DNA of 64,000 nt, taken from the NCBI RefSeq assembly GCF_964355755.1, contig NC_092673.1, forward strand, positions 10,733,001-10,797,000, written 5' to 3'. A program made the position numbers and the translations under genes. The stretch is from Antedon mediterranea. Lineage: Eukaryota > Echinodermata > Crinoidea > Comatulida > Antedonidae. This document shows, piece after piece, positions 36,166 through 48,282 of the stretch; the first letter of the stretch is position 1, and every line of letters starts with the position of its first letter. The notes beneath the pieces are model-generated. The model saw nothing but the letters and a program-made list of their open reading frames with translations, was not told the DNA's origin and made no database searches.

Positions 36166-36885
36166 CTTTGCATTTAAAAAAAAGGACTTAGTACTGTTTG
36201 TTATATTATGTTTTTTAATCCTGAATTATTTATAGACTTTTATGATCTGTTTATTTAGTAAGTTAAACTATTTATTTGAATAAGAAAGTTTTATGTTTAA
36301 TTAAATTATTTAGTTGAAATATGTTATAAAAGAAAAAATTGACAACAAATTATTTATAGACTTTGTTTTTAAGAAAAAAGAAAAAGTAGATTTATATTTA
36401 TTACATCATGAAATTATTTATAGTTTGTTCTTAAGAGAAATGTATATTATATATTATTATTATTTAAAAGGTGTTATTATTTTAAGCTATTTTTTAAATT
36501 GAAATATGAAAGTGTTCAATAAAAGCACTGTTTTCATATAATGTTTTTTTTTAATCTTGAATTTATAGAACTTTTATCATCTGTTTATTTAGTAAGTAAT
36601 AACTATTTATTTGAATAAGAAAGTTTTATGTTTAATTAAATTATTTTTTAGTGGAAATATGCTAAAAAAGAAAAAATTGACAACAAATTATTTATAGACT
36701 TTGTTTTTAAGAGAAAAGAAAAAATAGATTTATATTTATTACATTGTGAAATTATTTATATTTTGTTCTTAAGAGAAATGTATATTGTGTATTACTATTT
36801 ATAAGAAAGTGTTATTATTTTAAGCTATTTTTAAAATTTAAATATGAAAGTGTTCAATAAAAAAAAAAAAAAAAAAAAAAAAAAA
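36166..36885 (+). other. L1-like LINE 3' UTR: two tandem ~340-bp copies and poly(A)
   Basis: The segment from about 36196 ('tttgttatattatg') to 36535 is repeated, diverged, at about 36540-36870. Both end in 'gtgttcaataaa' (a poly(A) signal word); the second runs straight into 27 A. A transcript that read through the first signal into a second copy, or unequal exchange, could explain the doubling. No coding. Confidence 0.7.
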
Positions 36886-37421
36886 GTATAAGTGCAATTC
36901 TGGGCTCTATTTTCATTATTAGCTCTGCCCCAAACATGGTGGGCTAGTAGCCTACTAGAGACCTAATATTTAATTTCATATTTCAATGAATAGGTGCACT
37001 TTCCGGGGACAAGCTCTATTGTCCTTGATAGTCTTATATATTTTGTTTCATATAATTTCAAATCATGTAAAGTACCATTTTCAGGCGGGAGTCTGTGCAA
37101 CTCTATTTTTTAAATTTTAAACAGTATGGTATGCCGTCGTGGTTGTTATGCAAATGAGCTTGTGCACGTGTATTATGGGGAAGATAATGTTAATCATTCG
37201 CGGTCAACACGCCACACTGTTAAATTTTGATGCTGTTAATATTTACATTAGAATATTGTTCAAATCATGTAAATAAAACATTTTCCGGGCGGGAACCCAG
37301 CAGCTCTCGAAAAGAACTCCAGGTGGAAAAGAAGCTCACCCATGAGTACTGAATATGAAGGAGCACATTGGCTTCTTTTGGAGGCTTTATAGCAGTCTTT
37401 TTACATGTATTTCATTTCAAA
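36886..37421 (+). repeat. Composite repeat unit, copy D (right part only)
   Basis: Starts abruptly after the LINE poly(A) at 'gtataagtgcaattctgggc' and matches the right third of composite E (39285-39829), including the second octamer block. The tRNA-like head and first octamer block are absent. The missing left part must have been lost at the LINE junction. Confidence 0.75.
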
Positions 37422-38342
37422 AACAATATTTATTTTCAATTTAAAAAAAAAAGAAAAGAAATATTCCTAGAGGTTCGAACCCACTACTGAGAGAACTCAA
37501 ACCTGAGTATTACCGGTTACGTCACAAACCAGTAGATGAGTGAAGAGCTGATAATAGTCTATTTATATGAAATGAATGATCCATCAATGTAAAATGATGT
37601 TATGCAACTTTGTTTCTGATTTAAAAAAAGGTCCACTTGGTTAGGCTTGACATTTAAAACCATAAAAATATCTCACTTTCAAAAACAATATTTATTTTCA
37701 AATAAAAAAAAAAAGAAAAAAAATATCCCTAGAAGTTGGAACCCAATATTGAAATAACTCAAACCTGAGCATTACCCGTTACGCCGCTAACCAGTATATG
37801 ACTGAAGAGCTGATAATAGTCTATTTATATGAAATGGATAATCAATCAATGAAAAATAATGCCATGCAACTTTGTTTCTGATTTTAAAAAAGGTTCACTT
37901 GTTTAGGCCTGACAGTTGCAACCCTCAAAATATCTCACTTTCAAAAACAATATTTATTTTCAATTAAAAAAAAAAGAAAAAAATACCCATATAGGTTCGA
38001 ACCCACTACTGAGAGCACTCAAACCTGTGCATTATCCGTTACGCCACAAACCAGTAGATGACTGAGGAGCTGATAATAGTCTATTTATATGAAATGAATA
38101 ATAAATCAATGAAAAATAATGCCATGCAACTTTGTTTCTGATTTTAAAAAAGGTTCACTTGTTTAGGCCTGACATTTACAACCCTCAAAATATCTCACTT
38201 TGAAAAACAATATTTATTTTCAATTAAAAAAAAAATGTCCTTACAGGTTCGAACCCACTACTGGGAGCACTCAAAACTGAGCATTACCCGTTATGCCATA
38301 AAGTAGTACACGACAGAACAGTTTATAATAGTCTATTTATAA
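37422..38342 (-). repeat. tRNA-like monomer array, block 9
   Basis: About 3.5 monomers. The last is the 'gttatgccataaag' variant that borders composite E. Minus-strand A and B boxes are visible in most. Confidence 0.85.
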
Positions 38343-39829
38343 GTGTATTACGAAATTCATCATTACGTCATAAATATCATATTAACCTTTTTAAAACCAA
38401 AATGGCCAGTTAGCTCAGACGACGTGTTGACAACACGTATGTCGTGGGTTCGATTCCCACGCTGGTCGGTGGAATAGAGGTAAAGGTATCCGACCAACTG
38501 TGTTTGTGGTTCACAGAATTTACGTCCCCCTTTCCACCACACATCTTGAGAAGGCACTAGCAATGCATCTGGTGATGATGTGGTGGAAACGACCCCAAGG
38601 CCGTGGCAGGGCCTTAGTGCTGAAACAGGGAGAGCACATTTTTAATTTTTTTTTTTGGCTTTCGCTACATGTATTTGATCTCGTAAATTTTATGTTTAGC
38701 GCCCTCAATTTAATGTAAAAAGAAATTAATTTATCTTCGTTACGTGTTCAGAAGAGAATGTATGTCTCACCGTAGTTTGGTATGCCGTTTGTTATTATGC
38801 AAATGAGTTTTTGCAAGTGTAGTGGGAAAGATGGTATTGTTAGTAATTCGCGGTCAACACGCCACACTGTTGAATTTTGATTTTGTTAATCAATGTTGCT
38901 ACATTGGTAGCGAAATGTCCGATTCATGCAAGATATTGTATTGTAATAAGTTATGAATAAACATTTATGGATGGTAGTTGGTGTGTATGGCCGCACCGTC
39001 CCAGAATAAACATGTTTTAAACAGATAATTTGTCTCCGATGATTTTTGTATGGGGTTAATGGAGAGTGAAATAGATCAAATATTGAACATTTGCAAAGAT
39101 GCCGATTTCCAGACTGATTTCGAAACTTAGACTAATTCCGCCGCCGGGCTAGGCCTTAGGCATATACGAAGTCGAGTTTTTAAAGTAGAAAACTCTACCT
39201 AAACTTTTGAATTCGCATCTGGATAGTTGAATTTTTAACAAATATCATAAATATCATAGGTGATTATGTATGGTAATAAGTATAAGTATAAGTGCAATTC
39301 TGGGCTCTATTTTCATTATTAGCTCTGCCCCAAACATGGTGGGCTAGTAGGCCTACTGGAGACCTAACATTTAATTTCGTATTTCAATGAATAGGTGCAC
39401 TTTCCGGGGACAAGCTCTATTGTCCTTGATAGTCTTATATATTTTGTTTCATATAATTTCAAATCATGTAAAGTACCATTTTCAGGCGGGAGTCTGTGCA
39501 ACTCTATTTTTTAAATTTTAAACAGTATGGTATGCCGTCGTGGTTGTTATGCAAATGAGCTTGTGCACGTGTATTATGGGGAAGATAATGTTAATCATTC
39601 GCGGTCAACACGCCACACTGTTAAATTTTGATGCTGTTAATATTTACATTAGAATATTGTTCAAATCATGTAAATAAAACATTTTCCGGGCGGGAACCCA
39701 GCAGCTCTCGAAAAGAACTCCAGGTGGAAAAGAAGCTCACCCATGAGTACTGAATATGAAGGAGCACATTGGCTTCTTTTGGAGGCTTTATGACAGTCTT
39801 TTTACATGTATTTGATTTCAAAAACAATA
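38343..39829 (+). repeat. Composite repeat unit, copy E
   Basis: Complete and uninterrupted, and the best reference copy. It shows the empty site for the TIR element of copy A ('ccgccgccgggctaggcc', about 39138-39155). Both octamer blocks and the hairpin are intact. No gene is seen. Confidence 0.8.
38404..38468 (+). other. tRNA-Val(GAC)-like head, D-arm deleted (copy E)
   Basis: Acceptor GGCCAGT/GCTGGTC, anticodon loop TTGACAA and B box GGTTCGATTCC are all intact; the D arm lacks eight bases. Not a functional tRNA but possibly a Pol III promoter. Confidence 0.65.
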
Positions 39830-42800
39830 TTTATTTTCAATTTAAAAAAAAAAAGAAAAAAAAGATTCCTAGAGGTTCGAATCCACTACTGAGAAAACTC
39901 AAACCTTAGCATTACAGGTTACGCCACAAACCAGTAGATGAGTGAAGGGCTGATAATAGTCATGAATGAATGATCCATCAATGTAAAATGATGTTATGCA
40001 ACTTTGTTTCTGATTTTAAAAAAGGTCCACTTGGTTAGGCTTGACATTTAAAACCATAAAAATATCTCACTTTCAAAAACAATATTTATTTTCAAATAAA
40101 AAAAAAAGAAAAAAAATACCCGTATAGGTTCGAACCCACTACTGAGAGCACTCAAACCGGAGCATTACCCGTTACGCCACAAACCAGTAGATGACTGAGG
40201 AGCTGATAATAGTCTATATATATGAAATGAATGATCAATCAATGAAAAATAATGCCATGCAACTTTGTTTCTGATTTTAAAAAAGGTCCACTTGTTTTGG
40301 CCTGACATTTACAACCCTCAAAATATCTCACTTTCAAAAACCATCTTTATTTTCAATTTAAAAAAAAAAAAAAAATATCCCTAGAGGTTCGACCCACTGC
40401 TCAGAACACTCAAACCTGAGCATTACCCGTTACGCCACAAACCAGTAGATAACTGAAGAGCTGATAATAGTCTATTTATATGAAATGAATGATCAATCAA
40501 TGAAAAATAATGCCATGCAACTTTGTTTCTGATTTTAAAAAAGGTCCACTTGTTTAGGCCTGACATTTACAACACTCAAAATATCTCACTTTCAAAAACA
40601 ATATTTATTTTCAATTAAAAAAAAGAAAGAAAAAAAATATTCGTAGAGGTTCGAACACACTACTGCGAGAACTCAAACCTGAGCACTACCGGTTACGCCA
40701 CAAACCAATAGATGAGTGAAGAGCTGATAATAGTCTATTTATATGAAATGAATGATCCATCAATGTAAAATGATGTTATGTAACTTTGTTTCTGATTTAA
40801 AAAAAGGTCCACTTGGTTAGGCTTGACATTTAAAACCATAAAAATATCTCACTTTCAAAAACAATATTTATTTTCAAATAAAAAAAAAGAAAAAAAATAT
40901 TCCTAGAGGTTCGTACCCACTACTAAGGGAACTCAAACCTGAGCATTACCGGTTACGCCACAAACCAGTAGATGAGTGAAGAGCTGATAATAGTCTATTT
41001 ATATGAAATGAATGATCCATAAATGTAAAATGATGTTATGCAACTTTGTTTCTGATTTAAAAAAAGGTCCACTTGGTTAGCCTTGACATTTAAAACCATA
41101 AAAATATCTCAATTTCAAAAACAATATTTATTTTCAAATAAAAAAAAAAAGAAAAAAAATATCCCTAGAAGTTCGAACCCACTATTGAAATCACTCAAAC
41201 CTGAGCATTACCAGTTACGCCGCAAACCAGTATATGACTGAAGAGCTGATAATAGTCTATTTATATGAAATAGATGATCAATCAATGAAAAATAATGCCA
41301 TGCAACTTTGTTTCTGATTTCAAAAAAGGTTCACTTGTTTAGGCCTGACAGTTGCAACCCTCAAAATATTTCACTTTCAAAAATAATATTTATTTTGAAT
41401 TAAAAAAAAAGAAACAAAATACCCGTATAGGTTCAAACCCACTACTGAGAGCACTCAAACCTGAGCACTACCCGTTTCGCCACAAACCAGTAGATGACTG
41501 AGGAGCTGATAATAGTCTATATATATGAAATGAATGATCAATCAATGAAAAATAATGCCATGCAACTTTGTTTCTGATTTTAAAAAAGGTTCACTTGTTT
41601 AGGCCTGACAGTTGCAACCCTCAAAATATCTCACTTTCAAAAACAATATTTATTTTCAATTAAGAAAAAAATAAAAAAAATACCCGTATAGGTTCGAACC
41701 CACTACTGAGAGCACTCAAACCAGAGCATTACCCGTTACGCCACAAACCAGTAGATGACTGAGGAGCTGATAATAGTCTATATATATGAAATAAATGATC
41801 AATCAATGAAAAATAATGCCATCCAACTTTGTTTCTGATTTTAAAAAAGGTCCACTTGTTTAGGCCTGACATTTACAACCCTCAAAATATCTCACTTTCA
41901 AAAACCATATTTATTTTCAATTTAAAAAAAAAAGAAAAAAAATATCCCTAGAGGTGCGACCCACTACTTAGAGCACTCAAACCTGAGCATTACCCGTTAC
42001 GCCACAAACCAGTAGATGACTGAAGAGCTGATAATAGTCTATTTATATGGAATGAATGATCAATCAATGAAAAATAATGCCATGTAAATTTGTTTCTGAT
42101 TTTAAAAAAGATCCATTTCTTTAGGCCTGACATTCACAACCCTAAAAAATATCTCATTTAAAAAAAAAAAAATTATTTTCAATAAGAAAAAAAAAGCAAT
42201 ATCCCTAGAGGTTGGAACCCGCTACTGATAGCACTCCAACCTGAGTATTACCCGTTACGCCACAAACCAGTAGATAACTGAAGAGCTGATAATAGTCTAT
42301 TTATATGAAATTAATGATCAATCAATGAAAAATAATGCCATGCAACTTTGTTTCTGATTTAAAAAAATTTTCATTTGTTTAGGCCTGACATTTACAACCC
42401 TCAAAATATCTCACTTTCAAAAAAAAATATTTATTTTCAATTTAAAAAAAAAGAAAACAAATATCCCTAGAGGTTCGAACCCACTACTGCGAGCACTCAA
42501 ACTTGAGCATTACCCGTTACGCCTCAAACCAGTAGATGACTGAAGAGCTGATAATACTCTATTTATATGAAATGAATAATAAATCAATGAAAAATAATGC
42601 CATGCAACTTTGTTTCTGATTTTAAAAAAGGTCCACTTGTTTAGGCCTGACATTTACAACACTCAAAATATCTCACTTTCAAAAACAATATTTATTTTCA
42701 ATTAAAAAAAAAGAAAGAAAAAAAATATTCGTAGAGGTTCGAACACACTACTGCGAGAACTCAAACCTGAGCACTACCGGTTACGCCACAAACCAATAGA

Positions 42801-45664
42801 TGAGTGAAGAGCTGATAATAGTCTATTTATATGAAATGAATGATCCATCAATGTAAAATGATGTTATGTAACTTTGTTTCTGATTTAAAAAAAGGTCCAC
42901 TTGGTTAGGCTTGACATTTAAAACCATAAAAATATCTCAATTTCAAAAACAATATTTATTTTCAAATAAAAAAAAAAAGAAAAAAAATATCCCTAGAAGT
43001 TCGAACCCACTATTGAAATCACTCAAACCTGAGCATTACCAGTTACGCCGCAAACCAGTATATGACTGAAGAGCTGATAATAGTCTATTTATATGAAATA
43101 GATGATCAATCAATGAAAAATAATGCCATGCAACTTTGTTTCTGATTTCAAAAAAGGTTCACTTGTTTAGGCCTGACAGTTGCAACCCTCAAAATATTTC
43201 ACTTTCAAAAATAATATTTATTTTGAATTAAAAAAAAAGAAACAAAATACCCGTATAGGTTCAAACCCACTACTGAGAGCACTCAAACCTGAGCACTACC
43301 CGTTTCGCCACAAACCAGTAGATGACTGAGGAGCTGATAATAGTCTATATATATGAAATGAATGATCAATCAATGAAAAATAATGCCATGCAACTTTGTT
43401 TCTGATTTTAAAAAAGGTTCACTTGTTTAGGCCTGACAGTTGCAACCCTCAAAATATCTCACTTTCAAAAACAATATTTATTTTCAATTAAGAAAAAAAT
43501 AAAAAAAATACCCGTATAGGTTCGAACCCACTACTGAGAGCACTCAAACCAGAGCATTACCCGTTACGCCACAAACCAGTAGATGACTGAGGAGCTGATA
43601 ATAGTCTATATATATGAAATAAATGATCAATCAATGAAAAATAATGCCATCCAACTTTGTTTCTGATTTTAAAAAAGGTCCACTTGTTTAGGCCTGACAT
43701 TTACAACCCTCAAAATATCTCACTTTCAAAAACCATATTTATTTTCAATTTAAAAAAAAAAGAAAAAAAATATCCCTAGAGGTGCGACCCACTACTTAGA
43801 GCACTCAAACCTGAGCATTACCCGTTACGCCACAAACCAGTAGATGACTGAAGAGCTGATAATAGTCTATTTATATGGAATGAATGATCAATCAATGAAA
43901 AATAATGCCATGTAAATTTGTTTCTGATTTTAAAAAAGATCCATTTCTTTAGGCCTGACATTCACAACCCTAAAAAATATCTCATTTAAAAAAAAAAAAA
44001 TTATTTTCAATAAGAAAAAAAAAGCAATATCCCTAGAGGTTGGAACCCGCTACTGATAGCACTCCAACCTGAGTATTACCCGTTACGCCACAAACCAGTA
44101 GATAACTGAAGAGCTGATAATAGTCTATTTATATGAAATTAATGATCAATCAATGAAAAATAATGCCATGCAACTTTGTTTCTGATTTAAAAAAATTTTC
44201 ATTTGTTTAGGCCTGACATTTACAACCCTCAAAATATCTCACTTTCAAAAAAAAATATTTATTTTCAATTTAAAAAAAAAGAAAACAAATATCCCTAGAG
44301 GTTCGAACCCACTACTGCGAGCACTCAAACTTGAGCATTACCCGTTACGCCTCAAACCAGTAGATGACTGAAGAGCTGATAATACTCTATTTATATGAAA
44401 TGAATAATAAATCAATGAAAAATAATGCCATGCAACTTTGTTTCTGATTTTAAAAAAGGTTAATTTGTTTAGGCCTGACATTTACAACCCTCAAAATATC
44501 TCATTTTCAAAAAAAATATTTATTTTCAATTAAAAAAAAGAAGAAAAGAAATATCCATAGAGGTTCGAACCCACTACTGCGAGCACTCAAACTTGAGCAT
44601 TACCCGTTACGCCTCAAACCAGTAGATGACTGAAGAGCTGATATATAATAGTCTATTTATATGAACTTAATAATAAATCAATGAAAAATAATGCCATGCA
44701 ACTTTGTTTCTGATTTTAAAAAAGGTTCATTTGTTTAGGCCTGACATTTACAACCTTCAAAATATCTCACTTTCAAAAAAAATATTTATTTTCAATTAAA
44801 AAAAAAAAGAAAAGAAATATCCCTAGAGATTCGAACTCACTACTGCGAGCACTCAAACTTGAGCATTACCCGTTACGCCACAAACCAGTAGATGACTGAG
44901 GAGCTGATAATAGTCTATTTATATGAAATGAATAATAAATCAATGAAAAATAATGCCATGCAACTTTGATTCTGATTTTTAAAAAAGGTTCACTTGTTTA
45001 GGCCTGACATTTACAACCCTCAAAATATCTCACTTTCAAAAACAATATTTATTTTCAAATAAAAAAAAATGTCCTTACAGGTTCGAACCCACTACTGCGA
45101 GCACTCAAACTTGAGCATTACCCGTTACCCCTCAAACCAGTAGATGACTGAAGAGCTGATAATACTCTATTTATATGAAATGAATAATAAATCAATGAAA
45201 AATAATGCCATGCAACTTTGTTTCTGATTTTTAAAAAGGTTCACTTGTTTAGGCCTGGCATTTACAACCCTCAAAATATCTCACTTTCAAAAACAATATA
45301 TATTTTCAATAAAAAAAAAAAAAGAAAAAAAGTTCCCGTAGAGTTTCGAACCCACTACTGAGAGCACTCAAACCTGAGTATTACCCGTTACGCCACAAAC
45401 CAGTAGATGACTGAAGAGCTGATAATAGTCTATTTATATGAAAAGAATGATCAATCATTTTCTGATTTTAAAAAAAGGTCCACTTGTTTAGGCCTGACAT
45501 TTACAACCCTCAAAATATCTCACGTTCAAAAACAATATTTATTTTCAAATAAAAAAAAAAATATCCTTATAGGTTCGAACCCACTACTGGGAGCACTCAA
45601 AACTGAGCATTACCCGTTATGCCATAAAGTAGTACACGACAGAACAGTTTATAATAGTCTATTT
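39830..45664 (-). repeat. tRNA-like monomer array, block 10 (with a long internal duplication)
   Basis: About 22 monomers. The run of variants from about 40500 to 42590 is repeated in the same order at about 42600-44400, nearly identical, except that one monomer (about 40875-41135) is present only in the first copy. That gives periods of ~2.09 kb at the left and ~1.83 kb at the right, so unequal exchange works in units of whole monomers. Minus-strand A and B boxes are kept. Confidence 0.85.
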
Positions 45665-46077
45665 ATAAGTGTATTACGTAATTCATAATTACGTCATAAA
45701 TATCATATTCACCTTGTTAAAACCAAAATGGCCAGTTAGCTCAGACGACTGAGCGTCGTGTTGACAACACGTATGTCGTGGGTTCGATTCCCACGCTGGT
45801 AGGTGGAATAGAGTTAAAGGTATGCGACCAACTGTGTTTGGGGTTCACAGAATTTACGTCCTCCTTTCCACCACACATCTTGAGAAGGCACTAGCAATGC
45901 ATCTGGTGATGATGTGGTGGAAACGACCCCAAGATTGTGGCAGGGCCTTAGTGCTGAGGCAGGGAGAGCACATTTTTAATTTTTTTTTTTGGCTTTCGCT
46001 GCATGTATTTGATCTCGTAAATTTTATGTTTAGCGCCCTCAATTTAATGTAAAAAGAAATTAATTTATCTTCGTTAC
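45665..46077 (+). repeat. Composite repeat unit, copy F (left part only)
   Basis: Holds the tRNA-like head, hairpin and T-run, then stops at 'ttcgttacgt'. Homology to the other composites is lost there, and the sequence continues into low-feature DNA. It marks the right edge of the array. Confidence 0.75.
45730..45802 (+). tRNA. tRNA-Val(GAC)-like sequence with complete D arm (SINE-type head)
   Basis: 73 nt with all four arms: acceptor GGCCAGT with GCTGGTA (first pair mismatched), D stem GCTC/GAGC, anticodon stem CGTG/CACG with loop TTGACAA, and T stem GTGGG/CCCAC with loop TTCGATT. The anticodon is GAC (45763-45765), which would read Val codon GUC. D-loop G18-G19 is G-A, and pair 27-43 is T-T. 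It sits in the same repeat context as four D-arm-deleted copies, so it is more likely a tRNA-derived repeat head than a working gene. Confidence 0.45.
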
Positions 46078-47693
46078 GTACCTAATCATTTTTTCAGGGG
46101 ACAATATATCTTTAAGATAATAATAGTCATTGCAGAAATATTAATTATTTGAAAAAAAAATTTTAAAGAACTGACTACAAAAGATTGCTCACGTTAGTTT
46201 TATTATAACAGTTATCCACCCTGCGAAACCTAATAACCTTTAACCTACAGTAGTAAGTAGGCCAGGTAGCCTACGTTGGCTAGGTTCAAGACTGATTGCC
46301 CATAAAAAATTCGATGTATAAATATCAACACCCCAGACAGTGTAATAATGACCTTTCCAGACCGAAAACCATTCTGGTTTGACTGAGGATCTGGGCTTCT
46401 CCAAGATTACGCAAGTTGTCTAGGACCTCTTCAGGTAAAGCTTCAATAATGGGGCTATTCGATTCGATTCGAACATTCGATGTATAAATATCAACACCCC
46501 AGACAGTGTAATAATGACCTTTCTAGACCGAAAACCATTCTGCCCGAAATTACGATACTCTCTCGATACAATTCCATATTTTATTAGTGGAAAATGCATT
46601 TATTTAACATCAATCTTATCAAGCCACCCAAAAACTGAATACGTACATTAAAAGTACAAAGAACAATGTAAACCTATAAACAATTATTTGCAATTACCAA
46701 TGTATAATCAATAAAATCAACGATGGAGAAGGTGGAAAGGTTATATACACTGCCATGGGAATGGATACTTGAGAGGCGCCATATGTCAGTTGTGTGAACA
46801 CCCATATAACTTTTTGGTCAAAGTTGAATTATATCTTTCGAGGGTGTAAATATATAATAATATGCAACCGAGAGTAAAAATAATAGTTAAACGTAAATTT
46901 GAAATTAAATTTAACTTTTTAACGACAATTTGCAATATCATAATCTATGGCGTACCAAACTGTCATTTATTTAGGCAACTAAAATATCTTAGTTTTTAAT
47001 AGATGTAGTTAGTTTACAATATAGATCTTATGTTCCAATAGAGATATATCCCTGTTTATAACCAAGATATCTTTTCAATAAAGATATCTCTATTATTCCA
47101 ATTAGAGACAATTAATATAATATGTCTTAAGAGATATAATCATAGTTTTGTTCCCTTGAGTTAGGCCTATTAGCAATTTAGTATTCCTATCAAATAAACT
47201 TGGTAGCCTATATAGACGAAGAAATTCCCATAAGAATAAATAGGCCTATACTAACTACTATATTAAAATAAATGTATTAACTAAAATCACTTCATTACCT
47301 CAACTTATCAGATGTTTTCTTAAATAGTGTTGTCATTTTTTTAATCAATATTATCGGTATCGATATAAATCTTCAACCATCTTTAATATTTATTACCAAA
47401 ATTGGTAGGCATATAGGGCTACGTGTTCCGTTTTTCTGAATCGGAATTAATTTTAAGTGTACAATAATATTGTTATACGTCAGTTGCTTAATTAGTTTGC
47501 TTTTACTCACGGTAGATAAATTAATTTCCTTTACCTATTAACAATTTGTTGGCACCGGTGTAGAGGAGGTTGTAAAATGATATTCGCGCGCTGTTTGATC
47601 GTAGGCCTATAACTGTCAATCTTCGAGTTTCCAATAACAGCCTTCTAATTTAAATGTTGAAACGTTTTGTCCCACGCTTGAGTAGGCTCGGCT
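46078..47693. other. Low-feature AT-rich stretch
   Basis: No convincing gene. A ~70-bp segment ('attcgatgtataaatatcaa' onward) is repeated at about 46307-46376 and 46473-46542. TAGGCCTA-type words and AGATATC-type dyads (47020-47130) are scattered. From about 47638 it resembles 59627-59705, the flank shared by the two palindromic arrays. Confidence 0.5.
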
Positions 47694-48177
47694 AACAAAA
47701 TTCATTTTGTCACGACAAAACGAATTTTGTTGCAACAAAACGAATTGTGTCTAACAGAATGAATTTTGTCTACACAGAATGAATTTTGTCTACACAGAAT
47801 ACATTTTGTACAAAATGAATTTTGTCCACACAGAATTAATTTTGTCTACACAGAATTAATTTTGTCTACACAAAATGAATTTTGTCGTTACAGAATGAAT
47901 TTTGTCGCCACAAAATGAATTTTGTCGTTACAGGATGAATTTTGTCTACACAGAATGAATTTTGTTTACACAGAATTAATTTTGTCGAGACAAAATGAAT
48001 TTTGTCAAGACAAAATTAATTTTGTCAACACAGAATAAATTTTGTCAACACAAAATGAATTTTGTCAATTCAAAATGAATTTTGTGTTGACAAAATGAAT
48101 TTTGTATTGACAAAATGAATTTTGTATTGACAAAATGAATTTTGTGTAGACAAAATTGTAATATTTCGACAAAATTA
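47694..48177. repeat. 20-bp near-palindromic tandem array 1 (~24 units)
   Basis: The unit is a 16-bp dyad, ACAAAAT-(t/g)-AATTTTGT or close variants, followed by a 4-bp spacer that varies (ctac, cgtt, cgcc, caac, attg, gttg). One half is often ACAGAAT. The core stays symmetric while spacers vary, unlike ordinary minisatellite decay. No coding. The same array type recurs at 59706-60003 with the same left flank ('cgcttgagtaggc...ggctaacaaaattcattttgtc'). Confidence 0.85.
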
Positions 48178-48282
48178 GCAATGTCCCATACAGCGCCCCG
48201 TACTAAATCACTTGGATCTAGCAATGGGTTCTGTAATAAAAAGTGTACTTTCCTTTTATATGAGTTCCTTGTTTATCACTAA
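48178..48282. other. Spacer between the palindromic array and the RTE-like LINE
   Basis: 105 bp with no gene. It ends with an in-frame TAA (48280-48282) and is followed by 'ctaacctttcag', which resembles a 3' splice site but may be chance. Confidence 0.4.

Larger units (their letters stand above)
29772..36885 (+). mobile_element. Near full-length L1-like LINE, inactivated
   Basis: 7.1 kb including an 813-bp later insertion, so about 6.3 kb originally. It has a 5' UTR, ORF1 (29968-30672), a split middle frame (30770-32345), ORF2 (32338-36165), a 3' UTR of two tandem copies, and a ~27-nt A tail (36859-36885). ORF1 with RRM and ORF2 ending in a CCHC finger place it in the L1/Tx1-like group. No long target duplication is visible: the left flank is a 260-bp monomer and the right flank is the middle of a composite unit, so the insertion or a later event deleted or rearranged the target. 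Confidence 0.85.

Noticed and set aside
45730-45802. A functional tRNA-Val(GAC) gene
   Set aside because: It has a first-pair mismatch, an altered D-loop GG and a 27-43 mismatch. It sits in a repeat unit whose other copies lack the D arm. Kept only as tRNA-like at low confidence.
1-46077. LTR retrotransposon or endogenous virus
   Set aside because: No paired LTRs, primer-binding site, gag, protease, integrase or envelope motifs. All RT found is of the non-LTR type.
47694-48177. CRISPR array
   Set aside because: Spacers are only 4 bp, there are no cas genes and the context is clearly eukaryotic.
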